A DNA stretch of 64,000 nucleotides from the IMG/VR virus record IMGVR_UViG_3300008954_000005, positions 1 to 64,000 of that record. One strand, 5' to 3'. Of the stretch, positions 47,536-57,264 are shown piece after piece. A program made the translations under genes and the position numbers. The notes under the pieces are model-generated. The model was not told the origin of the DNA and did not search any database. It saw nothing but the letters and a program-made list of their open reading frames with translations. Numbering within the stretch: the stretch's first letter is position 1; each line of letters starts with the position of its first letter. Source of the stretch: a virus.

Positions 47536-48300
47536 TTATACGGCCGTCTCAGAGGTGAAACCACCAGTGTCATCCGCAAGGACACCACTGATAAGCTGCA
47601 ACTGAGTAAGCTTAATCGGAACCATCTTCTCGTACTGGATTCCTACCGACTCTTGAATCAGTAGCCCCTGGGCATCTACAGCCAAAGAGTGCTGAGGTAC
47701 ATAACACTGGTCAAGGTAGACCGTTGCAATGTTGTTTTCCTCATTGTCCTTGAAGATCAACAGCAACCCAAGTGGCTGGCTGAACAGGTCAGAAGCCAGA
47801 TTGAGGAACATGTTGTCGTAGCCAGGGGGAACCTTAACGGAGTGGAGCCCCGCGCTAACGCCGTCAGCGCCAGTAACAGAGAAGGGGTTCACACCAAGTC
47901 CAGCAGATTCCATAAGAGGGCTGATCTTGTACTCATCCGATCCACCATCGGAGGTGTCATAATATGCGTATAGACATCTCAGGAGGCTCGGGCCGTGGTA
48001 AACCACGCGACCGAGGGAAAGCTGTCCAACGCTACGACCAGAGATGAAGTAGCTTCGATCTGAACCGATCTCAAAGATTCGGCTGATAGCCTTGTTCTGT
48101 GACAACGCAATGTTCTGAGTAAGTCCGATTGGGTAAACAATCGTGTTTGTCAGATCAGTGTCGCCAGAGCCTAGGGCTACTTGGCTGAAAAAGGGAGGTC
48201 CCGCGCAGATAAGGATAAACTGCCCGTTAAGGAAGTTACCTTCTCGGAGACCACCCTGTACGTGGGTCTTGTATGGTGACCAATTTTCTAAACCGGGCAT
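47536..48300 (-). CDS. Putative tail tube or virion structural protein
   Basis: 254 residues, ATG after AAGGAG. Beta-rich throughout, no signal peptide. Its place two genes downstream of the sheath, together with size, fits a tail tube protein. I see no motif that proves it. Alternative: another abundant structural protein. Confidence 0.5.
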   Translation of the reverse strand: MPGLENWSPYKTHVQGGLREGNFLNGQFILICAGPPFFSQVALGSGDTDLTNTIVYPIGLTQNIALSQNKAISRIFEIGSDRSYFISGRSVGQLSLGRVVYHGPSLLRCLYAYYDTSDGGSDEYKISPLMESAGLGVNPFSVTGADGVSAGLHSVKVPPGYDNMFLNLASDLFSQPLGLLLIFKDNEENNIATVYLDQCYVPQHSLAVDAQGLLIQESVGIQYEKMVPIKLTQLQLISGVLADDTGGFTSETAV

Positions 48301-48334
48301 GATTTCTCCTTATCCGGGCGTGGTTTCAAATGTT

Positions 48335-49126
48335 CTAGGCATCCGTTACGCGGAAGTCGCCAACACGGATAATGCTGCTTCCATACACAAGAAAAATGCC
48401 GAGTTGCCCAGCACCAACATCGGGCGGGTCAGACGTAAGAGTTGCGTTTGCACAAGAAAGTGACGAGTCAGTCCAAGAAATCGAACCAGAGGCCGGATCA
48501 AGACCGGTACCAGCGATCTCACCAATGTGAACCTGAAGGTTGGCACCCTGACCACCCGAAAGGTTGGTCTGAGAAATCAGGTCAGCCTCGGCCCAAGCCG
48601 TCCCAGCGCCCGATTCAACAGCGGCGAAAACCAAGTTGTCGGCGTCGGTGTCGGCATTGATGAGAGCGACTAACTCAGTCGTCGTCGTAGCGTCATCGCT
48701 TTCTTGTACGAGAGCGATGTCCGTACCAGAAGTGGTACAGGCGTCACCACCAGCATCTTCAGTCAGAGTAAGGGTAATATCATTACCACCTGTACCGGGG
48801 CGAAGTGCCGTTACACTGAACGAAGCTGTACCAGCAGCGTTCGAGAACGTCTTGGTTGCCGCTGCCAACTGGGTGGGGTCACCGAGGTCAGCCAGCCAGA
48901 AGTTGTCACCGGTCAAAATGACACTCACGCTGCCCGCGCCGGAACCGTTGTTAGCCGTGATAACACCGGATGCGTTGTACAGAGTTGGTGAACTAGAACC
49001 ACCCTCCATTGCCGCAAAAGCTGTTTCGATATCGGCCCGAAGGTCCGCAATCGCCTCACCGACGATACCATCACGGAATTCCTTGCCCGCGAGGTTCTTG
49101 GTGGGTCCAAAAGAATTACTTGCCAT
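48335..49126 (-). CDS. Beta-rich virion protein with sheath-like module
   Basis: 263 residues, ATG after AGGAGG. Residues about 75-190 (AGTASF, then PGTGGNDITLTLTEDAGGD, then ALINADTDAD) resemble the insertion modules in the sheath upstream, so it may derive from one by duplication. Rich in Gly, Ala, Thr and Asp. Possibly a tail surface or decoration protein. Confidence 0.5.
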   Translation of the reverse strand: MASNSFGPTKNLAGKEFRDGIVGEAIADLRADIETAFAAMEGGSSSPTLYNASGVITANNGSGAGSVSVILTGDNFWLADLGDPTQLAAATKTFSNAAGTASFSVTALRPGTGGNDITLTLTEDAGGDACTTSGTDIALVQESDDATTTTELVALINADTDADNLVFAAVESGAGTAWAEADLISQTNLSGGQGANLQVHIGEIAGTGLDPASGSISWTDSSLSCANATLTSDPPDVGAGQLGIFLVYGSSIIRVGDFRVTDA

Positions 49127-49156
49127 TGTTCAAATCCTCCTAAGATTCCTAATTGA

Positions 49157-52100
49157 TTACACGTAAATCGTGATTTTGATGTAGTTGGCCGGGTAAAACG
49201 GCACGATTGTTACTTCTGCCTGAATGGTATCAGGGTTCTCCGAGTCCTGGATAAGGGAGTCAAGACTAGCTTCGGCAACAACCGACCCAGTCACACTCGC
49301 CAATGCTCCCTGCATACCCAGGGAAACTGCTTCTAAAAGCTGCTTTGTAATGTTGTTACGTCCAATAAATTTCTTGACCTGTCCACGAAGCAGTTTAGCT
49401 ACGTAGTCTACAGCTTTAAGAATAGACAACTCCCTGGTCTTCAACGAAGAGACGTCTGTGGTCAATTGGTGTCTTGACACACAAGGAGCCCCAGGAACAT
49501 CCTGGATAACCCAATAAATACCGCCAGCGGCTGCAGTAGCCATAGCGTTCTCACTAAACAGATCATTCGAACCAATCGGACGGGTGAACCCAACCATCGG
49601 TAGGTTGGTGAACGGTTGTGACGGATTCTGTTGTCCAATCATCGCAGCAACACCAGCGGCTAGGTAGTAGCCAGGGACCAAAGTCTCTAGACCACCAACA
49701 GAAACCGCACACTGGTCAGGCTGCATCATAATCAGTCGACGATTCTGGAACCCAGTTACGCCGCCAGCGATTTCAGCAAGAGTCTCGCAAGTCTCCAACT
49801 TCCCACCAGTGGACGAGTTGTCCAGAGCGGCCTGTCGAACAAAGACACTACCCGCTTCGGGTACATCTGTGATGTCTTCAGGGGCAGCTTCGTTGTAGTA
49901 GGAATCCTCGTTACCCGATGTTGCAGGGCCGTAGACACCGGCTTGGTAAATATCATCCGTCTCTAGAATGATAGTCGTATCGGTCTCTCCATCGAGAAGA
50001 CCAACGACCAAGTACCGGAAAGCGTCACCCTCACGGTCAAAGTAAACACCGTCAGCAGGGTCAAAGGCTTGCGTCGGATCTAGTCCCTCACCAGCAGCGT
50101 TCGAAATCGAACTATCAGCAAGAGCCAAGAAGACGTTTTTACCGGAGTCTTGGAGAGTGGCCGTGTACTGGGTACCCGACTTGTGCTCGATAACCCAATC
50201 ACCAGAGATGGCTAGACCCGAAGGCTTCTCAGTGGGTAGCTCGGGACAAGTAAGGGCCATACGCTCTTTCTTAGCGGTAGGCGCAGACATGTCCGTTACA
50301 TGCTGATTGAAAACCTTGATGACTTCCATATCGTGGGTGAGGGGCGCAAGTGCGTATACCTCTTTCAACTGTAGGAAATCGAGGGCTTCAGCGTAGGCCT
50401 TGACGGTACCCATCGGGGCATCGTCAGTAGTCGCAGAGATCCCGATAGCCGAAACATTGATATTAGTCGTGTTCAAGAACGCGAGGTACATACCAAAGGC
50501 AAGCGGGTTCGCAGGGTCAATCGGACCAATCGTGGACTCAACCTCAGCAATACTATTAAAGGTTAATAATCCGGGATTGGCTGCTGCACCAGTCACGTCC
50601 TTACGGAGAGCTTTATAATCAACGTAGATGTCAGCGCTTCCGGAAGATGCGATACCAGCGGCGTCGCGGTTCAAACCACCCTTGATTGTGTAAGACTGCT
50701 CAAGATCGTTTCCAGAGCCCTCGGGCTGAATGCTGCGGTCAGTGGCGACCGTATCATCATCAAGACCCTCGGCAGTAAGATACCAAGTACTAAGGTTGTC
50801 CTTGTTATCAACAGTCAGGTCATCAAGAACCAGCATGGCTCCAGTGAACGAAGACGCTGGGGTCGACAAGTTCTCCTGACCAACGACAAGACCTAGAGCG
50901 GTCCCATTGTCATACAGCCGGTCTGCAAGAGCGGTCGAGTTACTAGCACCGTGGAAGATCCGACTCGTATAGCTAGACGCTGCAGCCTTCGCCGCAGACG
51001 CCCAAGCACGCTTGTAGGTAATATCCCAAGTAGTGGAGGTCGTGAATCGGAACACAATGGGCTCAGCGGTCTGGGAGTTTCCAGCATTTTCATCGCCAGA
51101 GAAGCACAGGCTGATTTGTCCCGTTGAGTACGCGATACGGCTCATAGCCTTACCGGTATTTGCGGTTACCCCGCCGTCAAAGCACCAATCAGTGAATGCA
51201 TCTGACGAGGGCGCGTTGACCACATGCGATAGGGAGTTGGAGATGGAGTAGATCTCCATTCCATAATCACCAGCGCCGTTGTCTTTAAGAACCACATCAA
51301 CCGCAACAGACGTTGAGGTGTTCGCCGCATCATCGGTGGCGTCGGTACCAGTATCCGACAACCCGAGCCAAGCAAGTAGCGCAGCATCGGTATCAGCAAG
51401 TACAGCGATTGCGTCACCCACAGCAGGCGCACCGTTGTGGAAGAGAACAATCTCTCCAGCGTGATTACAGGCTTCGACACCCGTTCCATCAAGAGCGCCA
51501 GGGGCATTAAGAATGGTTACACAGTCATCGATGTCGGCCTCGGCACCACCCACAGTTACTGTGAGTTCTGCAGAAGCTGCACCATCTACAGAGATGTAGA
51601 GGGAGTAGGCACCCGCTGCTGGGATGTTGGCAACCGCAGCATCCTCGCAACGAATTGCGGGAACAGCAGTGAGGCTACCAAGCGCGATGGTTTGGCCCCC
51701 AGGCTGAAGCGCCTTCTGCATGACAGAGGTTACCGCTGTGGACCCCATCATGTTGTAGTCGCTAGAATCAAGCTGCGCTCCACGACCATTGGCCATCGAA
51801 GCAGAGCCGGAGTTTACGAGGTCGGTAAGCTGACCAGCACTAAAGGTGCCCGTCTTGTTTCCTTCCAGGGCACCAGACCACAGATTGTAAATAGCAGCCG
51901 CGCTACTCATGCTCATTTCAAGCATGGAGTCAGCGCCATCGTTAGAGTCCGTCTTAATCCGTAGAGGAGCGAAGGTTTCACCAATCTCGTTAGCAAGGTT
52001 GTAGCCAAGAACACTGGCTTCACCATCATCGAGAAGAGCGGTGATTACCGTCGCAGGAACATCTGTTGCCGCGAAGGTATGGGAAACAGCCGTTCCACCA

Positions 52101-53554
52101 TCTACCGCGATAGTGATGCTTTCCCCAGTAAGGTCCAGGTCAGCAGCAGTAGCGGCTCCGATATCGATGGAACCGCAGATGTAAGCGCATCCCTGGTCTT
52201 CCGCAGCTTCTGCATTACCGACCGCTAGTGTCGCATCAGCGTCAGCAGTAAAGTCGACCGGGTCATGCCCACCGCAGAGGTTCCATTGCCCAGCGCCAGC
52301 AGCACTAATCAACCCGCCACCAAGGGCAGCGGCTCCAGTACCATCGAAGTCAAGCACCCGGACAAGAGAAGTATCCGAATCGGATACATCACTTCGGAGG
52401 TATACAGCGATTTCGTCAGAGGCCGCAGCAATCGTTGCTGACGAATCGATAGCAGACGCTAGATCAGCGAAAGTGGTCGTATCTTCCAGCGTAATGGTAA
52501 GTGTCGGGGATGCGTAAACAGCGCTTACCGCGCCTTCAGCAAGAACCACAACAATATCGTTACCCGCATCACCGATGCTTGCAGCAGCGCCCATATCAGA
52601 AGCTACGCCACTATCCTTGTAGGTAGAAAGCCCAAGAGCAACCACCTCAATGTAGTTAGCACCCTGTGGGTCGGGCCACTGTGCCGCACCAAGAAGCTCA
52701 GAAGCATCAGGAGCGATATCATGGCCGAGGGGGATCTTCACAGAAGCTTCCCCACCCATAGCGGCTAATTTATTAGTCTTTAATCCAGACGAGACAATAC
52801 CGAACAACTCACCCTTGGTATCGTGAAGTGCGGGAGAGTGCGACCGTCCAGTTACCTTTTCGGTTCCATCAGATACGTGATAACGCGTAGGCGAGACATG
52901 GTACGCGTTTACGTTGACCGCGCTATCTTCCGAGAACTCCTGCAGCGTTCCACCAAAGTATCGATACAGCTTCGTGTTGGCATCGCTGATGACAATTTCG
53001 TCCACGTCAGCCAGCGGTGAGGGGAAGCTGCTGTAAGGAATGATGTATTCGCTATTGGTGTACTGAGTTTGCCCAGAGACCTTTTGTCCCTCGACAAAAC
53101 CAAGTTCCGTGTAGGCGTCATCAGCAACCGCAACCAGTTCAAGCGACTGGCTAGAGCCGCTGGAATCAGTCTGGATAACAAGTTTCTCATTCACGAACGA
53201 CGCCGTAGCGCCGGAAAGAGCCTTGTTAATCTGGTTCTTAATAAGGTTGTGGTCCAACCCTGAGTTGGACAGGGTGGGAGGGAACGTTACAACTGTCGCC
53301 AAGTTGCCGTTAATCTTGATAGAAATGCTCTTACCCTCGATAGAGACAAGCTCTCCGAGAGCAGCACTGCTACGCAAAATCGCGGCTACATCGACAAGAG
53401 CGTCTGTATCCAGACTCCCTTCACTGTCGATTGGTGAAACAATTTGATAACAAGGCCCAACGAGGCACGGGACCAAGGTGGGGGTAAGGACTGTAGGCGC
53501 ACCGGCAGTGATTTCCTGTGCAATCTCTACGCCTGGACGAGTAAGCGTTGCCAT
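49157..53554 (-). CDS. Giant tail sheath protein
   Basis: 1465 residues, about twice a T4-type sheath. The N-terminus TRPGVEIAQEITAG then PCLVGPCYQIV, and the C-terminal domain, residues about 1330-1465 (SRHQLTTDVSSLKTRELSI, then VAKLLRGQVKKFIGR), are typical of contractile sheaths. The middle 800 residues are rich in Ala, Asp, Thr and Gly and appear as repeated beta domains (AGNDIVVVLAEG, TADLDLTGESITIAVDGG). They probably project from the tail surface. No signal peptide. It polymerises around the tube and contracts at infection. Confidence 0.85.
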   Translation of the reverse strand: MATLTRPGVEIAQEITAGAPTVLTPTLVPCLVGPCYQIVSPIDSEGSLDTDALVDVAAILRSSAALGELVSIEGKSISIKINGNLATVVTFPPTLSNSGLDHNLIKNQINKALSGATASFVNEKLVIQTDSSGSSQSLELVAVADDAYTELGFVEGQKVSGQTQYTNSEYIIPYSSFPSPLADVDEIVISDANTKLYRYFGGTLQEFSEDSAVNVNAYHVSPTRYHVSDGTEKVTGRSHSPALHDTKGELFGIVSSGLKTNKLAAMGGEASVKIPLGHDIAPDASELLGAAQWPDPQGANYIEVVALGLSTYKDSGVASDMGAAASIGDAGNDIVVVLAEGAVSAVYASPTLTITLEDTTTFADLASAIDSSATIAAASDEIAVYLRSDVSDSDTSLVRVLDFDGTGAAALGGGLISAAGAGQWNLCGGHDPVDFTADADATLAVGNAEAAEDQGCAYICGSIDIGAATAADLDLTGESITIAVDGGTAVSHTFAATDVPATVITALLDDGEASVLGYNLANEIGETFAPLRIKTDSNDGADSMLEMSMSSAAAIYNLWSGALEGNKTGTFSAGQLTDLVNSGSASMANGRGAQLDSSDYNMMGSTAVTSVMQKALQPGGQTIALGSLTAVPAIRCEDAAVANIPAAGAYSLYISVDGAASAELTVTVGGAEADIDDCVTILNAPGALDGTGVEACNHAGEIVLFHNGAPAVGDAIAVLADTDAALLAWLGLSDTGTDATDDAANTSTSVAVDVVLKDNGAGDYGMEIYSISNSLSHVVNAPSSDAFTDWCFDGGVTANTGKAMSRIAYSTGQISLCFSGDENAGNSQTAEPIVFRFTTSTTWDITYKRAWASAAKAAASSYTSRIFHGASNSTALADRLYDNGTALGLVVGQENLSTPASSFTGAMLVLDDLTVDNKDNLSTWYLTAEGLDDDTVATDRSIQPEGSGNDLEQSYTIKGGLNRDAAGIASSGSADIYVDYKALRKDVTGAAANPGLLTFNSIAEVESTIGPIDPANPLAFGMYLAFLNTTNINVSAIGISATTDDAPMGTVKAYAEALDFLQLKEVYALAPLTHDMEVIKVFNQHVTDMSAPTAKKERMALTCPELPTEKPSGLAISGDWVIEHKSGTQYTATLQDSGKNVFLALADSSISNAAGEGLDPTQAFDPADGVYFDREGDAFRYLVVGLLDGETDTTIILETDDIYQAGVYGPATSGNEDSYYNEAAPEDITDVPEAGSVFVRQAALDNSSTGGKLETCETLAEIAGGVTGFQNRRLIMMQPDQCAVSVGGLETLVPGYYLAAGVAAMIGQQNPSQPFTNLPMVGFTRPIGSNDLFSENAMATAAAGGIYWVIQDVPGAPCVSRHQLTTDVSSLKTRELSILKAVDYVAKLLRGQVKKFIGRNNITKQLLEAVSLGMQGALASVTGSVVAEASLDSLIQDSENPDTIQAEVTIVPFYPANYIKITIYV

Positions 53555-53578
53555 GTCTTTTTAACTCCTGTCGGTTTG

Positions 53579-54199
53579 CTATTCCAAACCCATATGTAGG
53601 TTAACAGCTTGTACTAATGAGTAGAAGTCCTTCTCCTCAGCGGAGATTACTTCCTGTATGTAGAACGGTATAATCAGTTGGACCATTTTCCACTCTGGGG
53701 TTGATGACCCCGGCACAATCTGCCCTTGTTGGGTTTCCTGCGTCAAAGTAATATTATTACCGATAGCGTGCAATCTTCCTAACCGCATTATTTGCGGTTT
53801 GAATATAGGTATCATGCGAAAAAGGGTGTAAGCTATACTTTGTGCCTCTAAGCCTTCTCTGGCTACCACCGTGATAGTCATAGAAGTTCCCAAAAGATCA
53901 GCAACGATCCTCTTAGGTGATTGAAACACAGGTTGCATAGACTGCCCCAGAGACGTACTTGAATAAGTCGCTGGTCCACGAGCGGTACTAATAATTGGTC
54001 TCTTGTTCGTGTTTTCAACACCGGAGGGATTTTGATCAGTAATTATGATCTCAGTCTCTTCAACATTAGACGACCACTTGTAGTACCCGGAAGGCCTGCT
54101 TCTAAATAACCCTTGAATAAAAATCAACCATGCCCGAGTAGCCACAAGAAGTCTATCTTCTGGCAGGGTAAAGTTGACGTCTGGTGCTACGGCTTCCAT
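53579..54199 (-). CDS. Putative tail completion or neck protein
   Basis: 206 residues directly upstream of the sheath. Beta-rich with two helices, and YSSTSLGQSMQPVFQSPKRI in the middle. Position between neck-type genes and the sheath and size suggest a tail terminator or completion protein. No motif confirms this. Confidence 0.45.
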   Translation of the reverse strand: MEAVAPDVNFTLPEDRLLVATRAWLIFIQGLFRSRPSGYYKWSSNVEETEIIITDQNPSGVENTNKRPIISTARGPATYSSTSLGQSMQPVFQSPKRIVADLLGTSMTITVVAREGLEAQSIAYTLFRMIPIFKPQIMRLGRLHAIGNNITLTQETQQGQIVPGSSTPEWKMVQLIIPFYIQEVISAEEKDFYSLVQAVNLHMGLE

Positions 54200-55096
54200 T
54201 TAATCTCTATTACTGAATATATCAGTCAATACATTAGATAATTTCGCTGATTCCAACGTCTGTGGGTTCGTATAGTTTCTGTCTGGCGAAGCAGACAAGT
54301 CTTTTATCTCATCGTCAGACATATTAATAGGCAGTTTATACTCAATATCCCCTTTTGGGATTCTGTGTAGTGCTGCCTGTTGCCTAACTAATGATCTAGC
54401 TTTTTTGATTTTTGACATTGTGGAAGAAACACGCCAACGAACATTCTCCGCTTCAACCACAACGTCCCCCTCAAATAATTCAGGGTAGTTGCCTAGTTGA
54501 AGGGTTGTGTTCTCGTTTTCCACGTTGCCGAAGTTAGCATGAATGGTCTGTTCATTAGGCGTAACAACTAACCCATAAGCTTCTACGGGGGCGTGGTAGC
54601 CGCCAACCCAGGAACTGTCAAAGCAGACAGCGCACTGTGATCTGAGTTTTCTCTGGGAGACCTTGTCAAAACAAACGCCGCAACGTTGGCCTGTCTTCTT
54701 TTTAGGGAAGATCCAAAGCTTACGCCCAGAGAACTCTTTTAGCTTTAAGTTATTGAGTCGGGCCATCTCTAACGCAGATAAATCAGGCTTAGCAGCTAGC
54801 TTAAAACCGCCTAATTCTGGGTAGGTAAGCGTAGCTCCGGTCTCACGATTACGGACCACTACCCGGTAGTATATTTTGTTGTAATACGAGTGACGGCCAC
54901 GAACAGAGCTATCTCTGAAGTGGTACTTGTCAACCATCGCACTACTTACAGCGACGTACAGACCAAACTCCGTGTCTGCCCTCTCGACGATAAACTCGTA
55001 TCCATTTATATCTTCAAAGGCATCTTCAAGTGTCCAGTAGATATCTAAGTAGTCGATATCAAAACTTTTAACTTGTATGTCTGCCACTTTAATCAA
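54200..55096 (-). CDS. Virion protein with FN3-like start and two CxxC pairs
   Basis: 298 residues, next to the tail completion candidate. Residues 5-95 look like a fibronectin III-type fold (YEFIVERADTEFGLYVAV). CGVCFD near 139 and CAVCFD near 156 form a zinc site in the middle. The C-terminus is helical and polar. Likely a neck or head-to-tail protein by position. Confidence 0.5.
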   Translation of the reverse strand: MIKVADIQVKSFDIDYLDIYWTLEDAFEDINGYEFIVERADTEFGLYVAVSSAMVDKYHFRDSSVRGRHSYYNKIYYRVVVRNRETGATLTYPELGGFKLAAKPDLSALEMARLNNLKLKEFSGRKLWIFPKKKTGQRCGVCFDKVSQRKLRSQCAVCFDSSWVGGYHAPVEAYGLVVTPNEQTIHANFGNVENENTTLQLGNYPELFEGDVVVEAENVRWRVSSTMSKIKKARSLVRQQAALHRIPKGDIEYKLPINMSDDEIKDLSASPDRNYTNPQTLESAKLSNVLTDIFSNRD

Positions 55097-55107
55097 CGAA
55101 CTAACCC

Positions 55108-55485
55108 TCAGCTTTTAGCTTTTAGCAGTTGTTTCAGCTTTCGTTTACTTTGCGCTTTTGGGGTTTCCCCACCGGTAACCGCTTTAGCCATTGCCTTAGG
55201 TTCCGCAATTTCAGTCTGCTTAGGAACTGCTCTCGCCTTTCCGGCTGTACTTGCGGATTCGGAATGGATTTTTGAGATGCTGGGTGCCTTTTGTGTACGC
55301 CCGCCAAGAGAGGATCTCAATCTAGCAGTCGTCGTCCCCTTGCTCTTTAGGAGGTCTTTTGTTTGGTCCCTGGCAATTGCGCGAGCGGAGGACTCCTTCT
55401 TGAGGGACAAAAAGAACTCAACCCGATCCATGTAACGATCATCGGTACGCTCTGTGTCATTGAGGGCTTCGAATGGATTGTCCAT
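55108..55485 (-). CDS. Basic hypothetical virion-region protein
   Basis: 125 residues. The first 60 are helical and charged, the rest Lys/Ala/Ser-rich and probably disordered. It lies between capsid and tail genes. No family recognised; possibly an internal or processed virion peptide. Confidence 0.5.
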   Translation of the reverse strand: MDNPFEALNDTERTDDRYMDRVEFFLSLKKESSARAIARDQTKDLLKSKGTTTARLRSSLGGRTQKAPSISKIHSESASTAGKARAVPKQTEIAEPKAMAKAVTGGETPKAQSKRKLKQLLKAKS

Positions 55486-55488
55486 TGT

Positions 55489-55854
55489 TTACTTCCTCCC
55501 CTCACTGTAGAGCGAGCCAGTCATCGTAACGGTCACGGTGACCTCGACCGACGTCCCGGCGTCGTTGTCTGTGATGCCCAACCGAACGCCCCCTTTTGCC
55601 GGGGCTCCAATATCCACGATGTTCACGCCACTAGCGTTTAGCGTCACTTGTGCGGCAGCACCCGTTTCAGTCGTGTACAGGTTACGCCAACCGCTCCCAA
55701 GATTAACCTGGATTGTGAGTCCCGTTACATTAGTGTGGACAGCATCAATAATAAACTTTGTGTAATTGCGGGCGTTAGTAATCTCTAAGTTTGCTTCACC
55801 ATTTACGCATGTATGCGTAAAGGCGATAGACTTAGTGTGTGCGATTTGAGGCAT
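55489..55854 (-). CDS. Small beta-sandwich virion protein
   Basis: 121 residues of alternating strands (YTKFIIDAVHTNVTGLTIQV, TSVEVTVTVTMTGS), probably an Ig-like or jelly-roll fold. This suits a head decoration or tail surface protein. Preceded by AGGAG. No family recognised. Confidence 0.55.
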   Translation of the reverse strand: MPQIAHTKSIAFTHTCVNGEANLEITNARNYTKFIIDAVHTNVTGLTIQVNLGSGWRNLYTTETGAAAQVTLNASGVNIVDIGAPAKGGVRLGITDNDAGTSVEVTVTVTMTGSLYSEGRK

Positions 55855-55863
55855 AACGTACTC

Positions 55864-56400
55864 CTATAACTCGTCAAAGTAGCCGTTAATCAAAGAGTAC
55901 TCTGAGGCTACGCCTTTTCCGTTCAACGCCGTGCCTAGATTAATAGCCTGCTTAAGACGGAATTTCTTTTGTTCGTAGTTCTGAGCGAACATGTTGATCC
56001 AGTTAGCTAATTGAGGTCCCTTGTCGGACACACTAACAGACACCCCTTGTCCGTCAGAGTACTGCATGTGATTTCTTGTCTGAAGAAGTCCTACAGATTC
56101 CAACACCATGATTATACTCCCCCTAATAAGCAGGGACATAGAGGGAAAATCCTCAATAGTATATGGGGTGATTAACGGAGGGGTGGTATTGAAATCATCA
56201 ATCGCCTCCATAACAGCGAAAGCGATCTCCCTATCCGAAGTTTCGTGCCCCTCAATGAGCCTATTTAGTTCGGGGTAATCACGCATCTTGGCCCGCACCA
56301 GTACGATAGTATCCAAAAGCTTTTTTGGAATGCCCTTCTTAACAGTTGCATCTGCGCCTGTTGTATTGGTGCTGGGCTTTTGTGCGTCATTGCTAGCCAT
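55864..56400 (-). CDS. Hypothetical virion-region protein
   Basis: 178 residues from MASNDAQ, overlapping the upstream stop by eight bases; a longer start at 56445 would only cover overlapping sequence. Helical, with AVMEAIDDFNTTPPLITPYT in the middle, a pattern reminiscent of head-completion or adaptor proteins. Not proven. Confidence 0.5.
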   Translation of the reverse strand: MASNDAQKPSTNTTGADATVKKGIPKKLLDTIVLVRAKMRDYPELNRLIEGHETSDREIAFAVMEAIDDFNTTPPLITPYTIEDFPSMSLLIRGSIIMVLESVGLLQTRNHMQYSDGQGVSVSVSDKGPQLANWINMFAQNYEQKKFRLKQAINLGTALNGKGVASEYSLINGYFDEL

Positions 56401-56659
56401 CAGTCTTCGTACTCTTAGCCTTAGACTTAGAAGAAGCCTTGGCACCCTTTAGGTCTTTCTGTTTAGTTGATGCCCTTGCTCGACGACGAGAAGCTGCCTT
56501 CTTTTTTTCGTCTGGGTGGTCATCTAAAACGACGAGGTCCCCGGAGCTAAGCAGACTACGGTAATCCTTGAGTTGCTCAGCCGTGATGGGCATGACAGCG
56601 CCTTTAGTCAGGTGCTTCCCTAGGATCTTCCAAGTACGCTTTTCGCTTCGAATATACAT
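56393..56659 (-). CDS. Small basic protein
   Basis: 88 residues, start coupled to the preceding stop (TAATG). The N-terminal 50 residues are globular, the rest is a Lys/Ser/Ala tail. Could bind DNA inside the head. No family recognised. Confidence 0.5.
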   Translation of the reverse strand: MYIRSEKRTWKILGKHLTKGAVMPITAEQLKDYRSLLSSGDLVVLDDHPDEKKKAASRRRARASTKQKDLKGAKASSKSKAKSTKTDG

Positions 56660-57177
56660 TACTTGTCCTCAGCCTTTTTGCGCTTCCGACGCCTCGATTG
56701 AACCTTCTTCTTAGGCTTTTCTGCCTTCTTTGGTTCTGGCTCGGGAGCAGGTTCCGGTTCCGGTTCGGGCTCAGGTTCGGGCTCAGGTTCGGGCTCGGGT
56801 TCCGGCTCTGGCTCTGGCTCGGGTGTTGGTTCTTCAGCAGCCGCCTCAACCGGGGCTTCTTCAGCAGCAGCTTCTTCAGGTGCTGCCTCTTGTGCCTCTT
56901 CGGCCGGTGGCTCTACTGGTACGTGGATCTGTTCTGGTTCCCAGTTACTCGCTGCGCCCAGTTTGCGTAGCTCGATAATTCCAGCTTTAGCTAAGGCAGT
57001 GATTTGGGCTTCGTTTCTCTCAAACACTGTGTCGCTGATAGACACAGACTTACCGGCCTTAATGGACCGTTTTCCAATGTGGAGTCGTGCGGAATTTCTA
57101 ACAACGAAGGGGCTCCGATGCCCACGACGATTCGGATCTCTCCGCGTGCCGACCAGACTTTTAATGATGTAGGGCAT
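56659..57177 (-). CDS. Virion-region protein with Pro-Glu repeat
   Basis: 172 residues from MPYIIKS, eight bases after AGGAG. Residues 1-75 are a compact basic domain (RDPNRRGHRSPFVVRNSARL). Residues about 75-150 consist of Ala/Glu and then about 17 Pro-Glu dipeptides, and the end is Lys/Arg-rich. The stiff Pro-Glu rod would separate the two basic ends. Next gene downstream of the capsid, so perhaps a head fibre or linker. No family recognised. Confidence 0.55.
   Translation of the reverse strand: MPYIIKSLVGTRRDPNRRGHRSPFVVRNSARLHIGKRSIKAGKSVSISDTVFERNEAQITALAKAGIIELRKLGAASNWEPEQIHVPVEPPAEEAQEAAPEEAAAEEAPVEAAAEEPTPEPEPEPEPEPEPEPEPEPEPEPEPAPEPEPKKAEKPKKKVQSRRRKRKKAEDK
56735..56826 (-). repeat. 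Hexanucleotide-type repeat coding for Pro-Glu
   Basis: Tandem six-base units, GGTTCC or GGCTCA-like on the plus strand, vary mainly at third codon positions. The drift suggests selection for the dipeptide rather than recent slippage alone. Confidence 0.75.
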
Positions 57178-57264
57178 CCTATTAGCTCCTAATATGAATA
57201 AATGAAGGGGTGAGACACCCCCCAGCCGAAGCCAGGGGGTGCCCACCAGTACTACTACAAAAGG

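Noticed and set aside
48636-49166. 176-residue plus frame opposite the 48335 gene
   Set aside because: It is the mirror of a repetitive beta-rich gene, with no ribosome binding site.
49157-53554. Many plus-strand open frames across the sheath gene
   Set aside because: They are antisense shadows in a GC-balanced, Ala/Asp-rich gene, lack ribosome binding sites and show low-complexity translations.
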